Source: Kordiimonas aquimaris (GTDB taxonomy: Bacteria > Pseudomonadota > Alphaproteobacteria > Sphingomonadales > Kordiimonadaceae). From it: a DNA stretch of 64,000 nt. Positions 53,825 to 61,702 of the stretch are shown here, piece by piece. The DNA lies in contig NZ_JAOBPO010000001.1 of NCBI RefSeq assembly GCF_025574485.1, positions 131,501-195,500 on the forward strand, given 5' to 3'. The translations under genes and the position numbers were made by a program. Each line of letters opens with the position of its first letter. The stretch's first letter is position 1. The notes under the pieces are model-generated. The model worked only from the letters and a program-made list of their open reading frames with translations, did not search any database and was not told the origin of the DNA.

Positions 53825-56091
53825 CAATTAGTATAGTAACCGCTTTTACTGCCGTAATAATATCCTTGGTCACCATATCCATAACTCTGGTGGCGCTTGA
53901 TATTCACTTGCGTCACAACCGCGCCAGCAAGCGGTGCACCCACTTCTTTTAGCTGAGCAATGCCGGCTTCCACAGATTTCTTGGGCGTTGTTTCCCACTG
54001 AACCGCATATAGAACTGCATCAACATGATGCGATAGAACGATAGAATCTGATACAGCCATAACTGGGGGTGTATCAAGCACAACCAGATCATGATTATCA
54101 CGTGCCCATGTAATAAGCCCTGTGAATTTATCACTGGAAAACAGCTTTTGCGGATCATTGTGATGCGTTGCCGCTAAAACATGCAAACCCGAGGCTTCAT
54201 CTTTATGTAACTGTTGTCCACCGAGTTCTTTGCCTTCAAGCACAGATACCAAATCAGCTTGATCATCGGATAAATTCAAGCGTGCACGCATAACAGGGCG
54301 CCGCAAGTCAGCTTCAATCAACAGCACCTTCTGACCAGACTTTGCCATAAGGCGTGCATAACATAGTGCAAATGTTGACTTTCCTTCACCCGGGACAGAT
54401 GACGTCAGCATAATAACCTGCGGTGTACTTTGACGCGGGCCTGAATATAGAAGCGAAGCATGTACATTTCTATGCGCTTCAGCAAAGGATGAGGACGGCT
54501 TCTCAATAAGATAGTCTTCGACCGATATACCTTTGAGTTTATTGGCCACAAGCATCGGCACAATACCCACACCGCGCAAACCCAATTCGGCTTTAATTTG
54601 CTCGAGCGTTCGAAAGCCGTTGTCGAGTGTTTCAAGCAGAAATGCTAACCCAACCCCAAGACCGAGAGACGCCATAATAACCAAGATAAAGATAAGTTTT
54701 TTCTTAGGGAAAGACGCTACAACAGGCACATCTGCGCTCGATATTATGCGTGCATCCGCTTGTTGAATATCTTGTTGATTGGTTGTTTCCTTGAAACGCG
54801 CCAAGAATGTTTCCAGCAAGACACGGTTGGCCTCTGCCTCACGTTCTAACTCTCTTAACTGAACTTGAGCCCTGTTAACCGTAACATTTTCAACTTTCAG
54901 TTTATCCATGCTTGTTTCAAGAGCTTGAACTCTGGCCTCGGCAACGCTTACTTCACTTTGAATACCGTTAACAACCTTGCGTATTTCCAAACGGATATTA
55001 TCAGCGATATCAGAAATTTCGGCTTCCACATTGATCATACGTGGATGACGCGGACCGTACCGCGTTGCAAGCTCAGCGCGGCGACGTAACACTTCTGATT
55101 GTTGTTCACGTAGGCGTTGAATAAGCGCAGAGTCAAGCACTTCGGCAAGACCCGCGTAATCCGCATTATTCGGGTCAGAAATATCACTTAGTTGGCTGTA
55201 GCGTGCTTGCACGCGCGCAAGATCTGTGCGCGCGTCAATAAGGCGTGTATTTAACTGAGCCAACTGTTGGTCTGCAACCAGCCCAGCATTTCCAGTTTGT
55301 ATCAATTGGTTTTGTTCGCGGAATGACTGCGCTGCATTTTCTGAACTGCGAACATTTTCTCGCAAATCAAAAATGCGCTCATTTAGCCACTCATTTGCCC
55401 GTTGTGTAGCTTCAAATTTAGCCTCTAACTGATCTGTTAAGTACAGGTTAGCGATACCATTTGCGATACGCGCAGCCTTCTTTGCATCAACTGACTCGAA
55501 GGATAATGAGATTGTGTATGAACGTGCTGGATTGGAAACAGATAATCTACTAGTAACGGCATCAATTACCCGTGCACGCTCGGTTGAAATACGCTCTGCC
55601 TCATTGATTTGCTCAACATCGCCCAAAATTGACCGCTGCCAGCTTTCAGGAAGATACGTAACAGGGTTTAAATACGACAATAAACCACGCTCTGGATTCA
55701 ACACGCTATTAAATTCAGGGTCTCTTACAAGGCCTAATGTATCAACAGCCTTCCCGACTAATCGCCGCGAAGTCATGACGTCAATTTCTGTTTTTATCGC
55801 TGCAACGTCTGTACCTGCCCCTGACAAAACAGATTGCACATCGACAACTTGGTTTTGACGTGTTTCAAGCGCCAGCATCGCCGAAGCAGTGTATCGCGGC
55901 GTTAATTGGAACAATATAAGCAAAGAGAAAACAGAACAAAATAGAAGAGTATTAATAATGATCCATTTGCGCCGCAATAGAACAAGCATCAAGGCACGCA
56001 AGTCAATCATACCATCTTCATCAGGAGCCATCGCATGATGTTCAGTATCGTGGGCTAATTCGCCTTTACGAGGATAATTTTGATCGTACAT
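53824..56091 (-). CDS. Polysaccharide co-polymerase with tyrosine autokinase (ExoP/Wzc-type)
   Basis: The 755-residue protein has a Wzz domain with membrane segments near residues 36-56 and 467-490, a long coiled-coil periplasmic part, and a cytoplasmic BY-kinase domain from about 540: Walker A (PGEGKST), a Walker A' reading LLIEADLRRP where Asp usually precedes, and Walker B (VVLDTPP). The C-terminus has seven Tyr in the last 20 residues for autophosphorylation. It controls chain length and export of an exopolysaccharide. It follows the OPX gene by 92 bp. Confidence 0.95.
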   Translation of the reverse strand: MYDQNYPRKGELAHDTEHHAMAPDEDGMIDLRALMLVLLRRKWIIINTLLFCSVFSLLILFQLTPRYTASAMLALETRQNQVVDVQSVLSGAGTDVAAIKTEIDVMTSRRLVGKAVDTLGLVRDPEFNSVLNPERGLLSYLNPVTYLPESWQRSILGDVEQINEAERISTERARVIDAVTSRLSVSNPARSYTISLSFESVDAKKAARIANGIANLYLTDQLEAKFEATQRANEWLNERIFDLRENVRSSENAAQSFREQNQLIQTGNAGLVADQQLAQLNTRLIDARTDLARVQARYSQLSDISDPNNADYAGLAEVLDSALIQRLREQQSEVLRRRAELATRYGPRHPRMINVEAEISDIADNIRLEIRKVVNGIQSEVSVAEARVQALETSMDKLKVENVTVNRAQVQLRELEREAEANRVLLETFLARFKETTNQQDIQQADARIISSADVPVVASFPKKKLIFILVIMASLGLGVGLAFLLETLDNGFRTLEQIKAELGLRGVGIVPMLVANKLKGISVEDYLIEKPSSSFAEAHRNVHASLLYSGPRQSTPQVIMLTSSVPGEGKSTFALCYARLMAKSGQKVLLIEADLRRPVMRARLNLSDDQADLVSVLEGKELGGQQLHKDEASGLHVLAATHHNDPQKLFSSDKFTGLITWARDNHDLVVLDTPPVMAVSDSIVLSHHVDAVLYAVQWETTPKKSVEAGIAQLKEVGAPLAGAVVTQVNIKRHQSYGYGDQGYYYGSKSGYYTN

Positions 56092-56183
56092 TTAGTTCTA
56101 CCGCTTTCTGCGTGACCACTATATCTGATTGCTCAGTGTCCACAAAATCTACCGCGCACTTACTATATAGCTGAAAGGAAATC

Positions 56184-56756
56184 TTAGAAAAAACGTTCTG
56201 GTATTCTCAAAATATCACCTGGCAATACTGCTGCGGTAATATCAATCCTGAATTTCTTTTCTTCACCATTAATCTTACGGGTAACTTCAATCTTACTTTC
56301 GCTCGCACGGTACGTAAAGCCTGACGCAAGCGCGATGGCATTAAGCACGGTCATACCACTGACATACGGATAGCTACCAGGTTCGTTAACCTCGCCTAAA
56401 ATATAGAAAGGGCGATAGTTAAGTATTTCTATACTCACGCGCGGGTTTACCAAAAAGCCATCTGCCAACTTTTCCGAAATCAACGACTCAGCATCAGTTA
56501 AGTCCTTGCCGCCAATGTTTACAGGTCCGATAAGCGGCATTGCTACAATACCCGTTCCATCCAGCTCAAACTCACCAGACAAATCTTCTTCGCCGTAAAC
56601 AACAACGCGCACTTGGTCACCCGAACCAAGCTGATAGCGCAGCACTTCAGCAGGCAAATCCGCATCACCAGAAGTATTGCCACCTTGAGCGAAAACGGCG
56701 CTATTCCCCAAGAGGAATACCGCCGCTAAAATAGCTATTGTTTTGCGCATTAACAT
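56184..56756 (-). CDS. Polysaccharide export (OPX) protein, short form
   Basis: The 190-residue protein has a signal peptide (VFA-Q), a polysaccharide export domain (YQLGSGDQVRVVVYGEEDLSGEFELDGTGIVAMPLIG, residues 40-105), and one SLBB domain (YRPFYILGEVNEPGSYPYVSGMTVLNAIALASGFT, 115-160). It lacks a lipobox and the C-terminal helix with which Wza spans the outer membrane, and ends ILRIPERFF. Such short OPX proteins depend on a separate barrel. The barrel gene is 60 bp upstream on the same strand and the co-polymerase is 92 bp downstream. Confidence 0.92.
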   Translation of the reverse strand: MLMRKTIAILAAVFLLGNSAVFAQGGNTSGDADLPAEVLRYQLGSGDQVRVVVYGEEDLSGEFELDGTGIVAMPLIGPVNIGGKDLTDAESLISEKLADGFLVNPRVSIEILNYRPFYILGEVNEPGSYPYVSGMTVLNAIALASGFTYRASESKIEVTRKINGEEKKFRIDITAAVLPGDILRIPERFF

Positions 56757-56816
56757 GAACTCACTACACCGTTCCATTTGTTACTACGCGCAACCAAACG
56801 CGCTAGTAACCGTCAA

Positions 56817-58094
56817 TTACCACTTGGCTTTAAGGCCGAGCATAAAGATATGCCGTTTAAAGTCTTGACGCAACGTTGTTGTATCACGGTAATTGAATGT
56901 ATATGTCGCATCAAAGCTGAAGTTACGGTTAATCAAATAACTGGCACCAAGCGAAGCATTAAACAGATCATCATCACGTACAGTATTTTGGAAATCCTGC
57001 TTGATATAGGTTGCTGTACCTTTGAGAAGAACATTACGCTGAAGTTCATGCTCTAATTGCAAATCAAACACCGTACCAAGAATACCGGAAGCTTGCGCTG
57101 GCGCCCCTGTTGGGTCCAGGTCTGCCACAATGGTTTCTGTTACCGTCCGGCTAATTGCACCGCGCACAGATGTTAGGCCTGTTGGGTTCCAAAGCAAAGA
57201 CGCACCAAACGTGAAATCACCAATATCGCTGAGTGAATCAGAGTCGTATTCCTGATTGATATATCCAGCAAAAACTTCACCTTGTGATGTTCCTGTCAAA
57301 TCGAACGCGGCACCAGCAACAATTTCATAACCATCAGAGTTACGTTGTGGCCCACCATCTTCCTGCGAATTATCATATTCAACACGGTTTGCAGAAACAC
57401 GAAGAAATGCCTCATAAAACTCATCAATTTCGTAACCAATGCGTACATCACCAGAATAACGCTGACGATCCCGGTCATCATTGTTCAGTGTACCACCACC
57501 AACAAGACCAACATCATCATAGTTAGAATCTTCATATTTTGCATTAGCAGCAAATGATACCAGCGCTTCATCACGCAAGAAACCTACACCTGCCGTAAAC
57601 GTCGAATATGTTGTCTGGTTAGCTTGTTGTCCAAGCGCATCAGGAGAACCACGATCCTCGTGCAGATCCGTGTAACCAATATTAGCTGAAAGGCTCGTAC
57701 CACGCGAAATATCTATTCGACCACTTGCACCAAGCCAAATGTCTTCGTAATTCTCACGTGTATTATCAAAGTAACGACCGAAATCTGCATTACCGAAGAA
57801 TGATAACGAGTTATTGTTCCAATCAGACGAGAGGTCAAAACCAGGCTTGATGCGCGCAATGAAATCATCAGTTTCATTAGATTCTTGTGCAAAAATGTTC
57901 GTATCAAAACTGCCCGCTACATCAAGTGTAGGCTTAAACAAGAAGCTACCAGAACGGCCACCCTTAACAGAATAGTCAGGACGCTGGCGTTCATATACAG
58001 ACACTACCTGTTCTGAACTTTGTGCAGACACAGCATAACTAACACCCATGGATGCTAATATGGCTGTCATTGATGATAGAGTGCGAAATTTCAT
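56817..58094 (-). CDS. Outer-membrane beta-barrel protein of the polysaccharide locus
   Basis: The 425-residue protein has a signal peptide (VSA-Q) and then alternating amphipathic strands typical of an outer-membrane barrel (DUF560/BBP2-like), ending in aromatic-Lys-Trp (LKAKW). Strands such as SFLFKPTLDVAGSFDTNIFAQ recur. It sits 60 bp before the OPX gene and is likely the pore through which polymer leaves. Relatives accompany exopolysaccharide clusters in alphaproteobacteria. GAGG precedes ATG 58094; the frame is open further up to 58160. Confidence 0.88.
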   Translation of the reverse strand: MKFRTLSSMTAILASMGVSYAVSAQSSEQVVSVYERQRPDYSVKGGRSGSFLFKPTLDVAGSFDTNIFAQESNETDDFIARIKPGFDLSSDWNNNSLSFFGNADFGRYFDNTRENYEDIWLGASGRIDISRGTSLSANIGYTDLHEDRGSPDALGQQANQTTYSTFTAGVGFLRDEALVSFAANAKYEDSNYDDVGLVGGGTLNNDDRDRQRYSGDVRIGYEIDEFYEAFLRVSANRVEYDNSQEDGGPQRNSDGYEIVAGAAFDLTGTSQGEVFAGYINQEYDSDSLSDIGDFTFGASLLWNPTGLTSVRGAISRTVTETIVADLDPTGAPAQASGILGTVFDLQLEHELQRNVLLKGTATYIKQDFQNTVRDDDLFNASLGASYLINRNFSFDATYTFNYRDTTTLRQDFKRHIFMLGLKAKW

Positions 58095-58274
58095 TTTCGT
58101 AACCTCGAAGTTTAGGTAACGCCTGAAACATTGTTTCAATTGCGACGTGATTAATATCAATACTTAAATACATCTAAATTTAAATAAATGCATAAGCGAT
58201 TTACCAAGAAAAGTCTAATTATAATATTATGTTGGCTACTGTGGCGTACTTACCACACAACCTATCCGGCAATT

Positions 58275-59042
58275 TTAAGTAGTTAGAAAATCTACTTTGT
58301 CATCAACAAGGACCGCTGCAGTTAGCCGACCTGTGGCATAAGCCGTTGTGTCAACCGCAATACGGTTGTGCTTCAAAGTAGGGTTTTGAACGCCTGTATG
58401 ACCATGCACAACCTTCACACCAAAGTCATAATCTGACTCGGTAAATTCATGGCGTATAAACAGCATATCAGCTGTATCTTGCTCGGTGAGAGCAACTTCA
58501 GGCCGCAAGCCAGCATGCACGAACAAATAATCCCCTATTTGGTGCTGGAGGGGCAGCGATTTAATAAAACTCTTGTGCGACTCCGGTAATGCATCATCAA
58601 ATTCTGACGCTGCACGCACTAAATCACGGTCTCCTATTTCATTTTCCCGAATACGAACACCATAACTTGCAAGGGTCGCCAATCCACCAAAGTGAAGCCA
58701 CCCTTCATTCTCGGAAGGGTTTTTGATAAAATCAAACATCATGGCTTCATGATTACCTTGCAGGCATACAACAGTAGCCCAATCCAAATCTATTGATACG
58801 AGGCACTCAATAACTTCTTTGGACTGAAACCCCCGGTCCACATAATCACCAAGAAAAACAACATGACATTTGCTTATATCAGAGCGGCTCTGCCAATCCG
58901 ATTCCATCATGCCAATAAGCTGCTCTAGTAGATCGAACCGTCCGTGCACATCACCAATAGCATAGACAAGCTCACCTTCCGGTACATAATAAGAGCGTGC
59001 CGGTAGTTTCTCTTTTTTGAAAAGTTGTTTTAAAAGTCGCAT
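58275..59042 (-). CDS. Serine/threonine-type metallophosphoesterase
   Basis: The 255-residue protein has PPP-family metal-binding motifs GDVHGRFD, GDYVDRGFQ and GNHEAM, with the later His motifs FVHAGLRPE and HGHTG. It is likely a protein or bis-nucleotide phosphatase in the cytoplasm. It leads the minus-strand run to the barrel, OPX and kinase genes, 180 bp upstream of the barrel. Removal of phosphate from the kinase tyrosine cluster is possible but not shown by sequence. Confidence 0.9.
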   Translation of the reverse strand: MRLLKQLFKKEKLPARSYYVPEGELVYAIGDVHGRFDLLEQLIGMMESDWQSRSDISKCHVVFLGDYVDRGFQSKEVIECLVSIDLDWATVVCLQGNHEAMMFDFIKNPSENEGWLHFGGLATLASYGVRIRENEIGDRDLVRAASEFDDALPESHKSFIKSLPLQHQIGDYLFVHAGLRPEVALTEQDTADMLFIRHEFTESDYDFGVKVVHGHTGVQNPTLKHNRIAVDTTAYATGRLTAAVLVDDKVDFLTT

Positions 59043-59244
59043 AATAAACAAATACATCACAGAACTGAGCGAAACGACTAAGGTGCCGAATACTTGGCGT
59101 TGTCATACCAGAGACATAGCAAAAGCACAAACACGCCATTCAACTAACCTGTAACATACCTTCATGTATCTATTAGATTCTGCAAACAAACTGACGTATA
59201 TGAATGATACGTAGGTAAATGTATTGTTCCCAAAGAAAAAATAA

Positions 59245-59264
59245 GCGCCGAGAAGTGACGGCGC
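59245..59264. other. Hairpin in the leader of the epimerase gene
   Basis: GCGCCG (59245-59250) and CGGCGC (59259-59264) form a perfect 6-bp stem with an eight-base loop, 24 bp before the epimerase ATG. On the minus strand the stem is followed by TTATTTTTT, so it could be a terminator for antisense transcripts into the phosphatase promoter region. The intergenic 59043-59288 separates the divergent units. Confidence 0.45.
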
Positions 59265-59288
59265 ATCATATTCAAAGAGGTTTACTTC

Positions 59289-60353
59289 ATGAAGGTATTG
59301 GTCACAGGCGCGGCAGGCTTTATCGGCAGTCATGTGTGTCACTATCTACTAGCGCGCGGTGATAATGTTGTAGGCCTCGATAATATGAATAATTATTACG
59401 ATGTGTCGCTCAAAGAAGCACGGCTTAGTGAAATTAAAAAATTTGCAACTGGCGAACTAGGCGTTACCAAATACCCTGAAGCATCCAAACACGCTGAAAA
59501 AACAGGTGAATTCACCTTCACCAAAACTGATGTTAGCGACCGCCCCGCGATGGAAGCTCTTTTTGCCAAACAGAAGTTCGATGGTGTCGTCCATCTGGCC
59601 GCTCAAGCTGGCGTACGTCATTCGCTTGATGCACCGTTCGATTACATCGACAGCAACATTACGGGATTTCTAGCAATACTTGAAGGCTGTCGCCACAACG
59701 GTATCAAACACCTGGTCTATGCTTCCAGCAGCTCCGTGTACGGCGCAAACACCAACATGCCATTTGATGTACAAAATCCAGCGGACCATCCTGTTGCATT
59801 GTACGGTGCAACAAAACGTGCAAATGAACTAATGGCGCATAGCTATTCAAGTCTGTTTGACATCCCAACAACAGGTCTTCGCTTCTTCACAGTTTATGGT
59901 CCATGGGGGCGACCTGATATGGCTTTGTTCCTATTTACGAAAGCGATCTTGGCCGGCGAGCCCATCAATGTATTTAATAACGGCCATCATATAAGGGACT
60001 TCACTTTTGTTGATGACATTGTGCGCGGCGTTGTTGCTGTGCTGGATGCTCCGGCAACATCAAACACCGAATGGCGCAGCAATGAGCCAGGCAGCGCAAC
60101 ATCAAAGGTTCCTTGGCGTATCCATAATATCGGCAACGGCCAACCTGTTGAGTTACTTCGCTATATTGAGGTGCTGGAAGATTGTCTCGGCAAAAAAGCC
60201 ATTAAACACATGAAACCTATACAGCCTGGCGATGTACCAGACACTTCAGCTTCTGTAGATACTCTTTATATGGCAACAGGCTACAAACCAGACACAACCG
60301 TTGAAACTGGCATAAAAAAATTCGTTGAATGGTATTTGGAATACTATGCCTAA
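59289..60353 (+). CDS. UDP-glucuronate 4-epimerase-like NAD-dependent epimerase
   Basis: The 354-residue protein has the Rossmann motif VTGAAGFIGSHVC, the GLDNMNNYYDVSLKEARL segment typical of LpsL/WbpP-type UDP-glucuronate epimerases, the ASSSSVYG active-site strand and the catalytic YGATK. It would supply UDP-galacturonate for a surface polysaccharide. It diverges from the export operon, and its product fits an acidic repeat unit. Length is normal. Substrate assignment is by motif only. Confidence 0.9.
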   Translation: MKVLVTGAAGFIGSHVCHYLLARGDNVVGLDNMNNYYDVSLKEARLSEIKKFATGELGVTKYPEASKHAEKTGEFTFTKTDVSDRPAMEALFAKQKFDGVVHLAAQAGVRHSLDAPFDYIDSNITGFLAILEGCRHNGIKHLVYASSSSVYGANTNMPFDVQNPADHPVALYGATKRANELMAHSYSSLFDIPTTGLRFFTVYGPWGRPDMALFLFTKAILAGEPINVFNNGHHIRDFTFVDDIVRGVVAVLDAPATSNTEWRSNEPGSATSKVPWRIHNIGNGQPVELLRYIEVLEDCLGKKAIKHMKPIQPGDVPDTSASVDTLYMATGYKPDTTVETGIKKFVEWYLEYYA

Positions 60354-60523
60354 GGTCTTTTTTCAGGGCGATCTGTGTGCTTTTCTTAGCCTTTGCGTAG
60401 AAAATTTAAACTAAGCACTATTTAATTACGAATAAACATTGGTCAAAACATAAGATTAACCTGTGTTACGCAACTGCGCTTTGCTTTTCCAAAAAGCAAA
60501 AAATCAAGAATAGAAAGCTGGTT

Positions 60524-61702
60524 ATGAACCGCGTGTTTAAAAAATTGGGTACAGCAGAAAATAAAGAAACTGCAGCAGGATTCCTTCAGATTATTTTTGT
60601 TCTTGTTGTCGTTGGCGGCATGCTGGCAATAACAGCCTTACTGAATTTCAAAGCAGCCAAAGGCCCAGCACTATCATCAGCCGCTGAGCAATTAGTGGTT
60701 GATGTATTAAGACCTTCTCCAACTAATCATAAAGCATCACAAACGATCTCTGGCGTAGTTGAAGCGCGCGCTAACGTAACAATCAGCCCAGAAGTGAATG
60801 GCCGCGTCACTAGCGTGCATCCTGACTTATTGCCCGGCGGTACAATCACGGCTGGAGACGTATTGTTTTCTCTTGATAAAACTGACTATGAAATTGCTCT
60901 TGAACGTGCCGCAGCTGAAGTTGCCAGTACAGAAGCTGATCTCACTCAGGCGGTTGCTGACGCAGATAACTTCATTAAAGATTGGCAACGCGTATATCCA
61001 GACCAACCTGCGCCTGCACTCGTTGCCAAGGAGCCCCAAATTGCTGCAATTCGCGCCCGCCTTGCCGCAGCAAAAGCAAACGTAAGGCAAGCAAAAACAA
61101 ACCTCGACCGCACGAAAATCTCTGCAAAAAATACCGCGCGCATTGTGGAGAGTGGTATTGAAGAAGGGCAATTTGTGGTCGCGGGTGGACAATTCGGGAC
61201 ATACTACGTGCCTGAGAGTTTACGCATACGCACAACTATCGAACCATATTTCATTGACCAATTGAACATCACAGCTAACAAGCCGGTATCTGTCACGGTA
61301 TCAAACAGTTCAGCAGCGCCCTTTATGTCAACTGTTGTCAGCATAGGCGCATCGTTAGACCCGCAAACTCGCCTGTTACCGCTAATACTTGATTTACCAG
61401 TCGAAAATTTAACACCCGGCACATTTGTATCCGTCAAAATTGAAGGCGATAAAGTAGGCGATGTTTTTCAACTACCGACCACTGCGCTTGCAACAAGGAC
61501 CAGTGTTTGGCGCGTGAGCAACGACAAGCTTGAAAATGTACCAGTGACTATTGTTGACCTGACAAATGATACGGCGGTTGTGAAAAGTTTCGACGTAAAG
61601 GACGGCATTGTGACGTCTCAAGTACCGACGAGTTTCGCAACGCGGCCAGTAAAAATACGCGCTGTTCGTGTTGATGCCAGCCAACCTTTCGAGGACAAAT
61701 AA
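60524..61702 (+). CDS. RND efflux periplasmic adaptor (MFP)
   Basis: The 392-residue protein has an N-terminal membrane anchor (about residues 21-45), a split barrel-sandwich/lipoyl region (SGVVEARANVTISPEVNGRVTSVHPD and IVESGIEEGQFVVAGG), a helical hairpin (AAAEVASTEADLTQAVADADN) and a beta-barrel domain. It connects an RND pump to an outer-membrane channel. Its stop overlaps the permease start (TAATG), so the two are translationally coupled. The outer-membrane partner is not in the window. Confidence 0.92.
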   Translation: MNRVFKKLGTAENKETAAGFLQIIFVLVVVGGMLAITALLNFKAAKGPALSSAAEQLVVDVLRPSPTNHKASQTISGVVEARANVTISPEVNGRVTSVHPDLLPGGTITAGDVLFSLDKTDYEIALERAAAEVASTEADLTQAVADADNFIKDWQRVYPDQPAPALVAKEPQIAAIRARLAAAKANVRQAKTNLDRTKISAKNTARIVESGIEEGQFVVAGGQFGTYYVPESLRIRTTIEPYFIDQLNITANKPVSVTVSNSSAAPFMSTVVSIGASLDPQTRLLPLILDLPVENLTPGTFVSVKIEGDKVGDVFQLPTTALATRTSVWRVSNDKLENVPVTIVDLTNDTAVVKSFDVKDGIVTSQVPTSFATRPVKIRAVRVDASQPFEDK

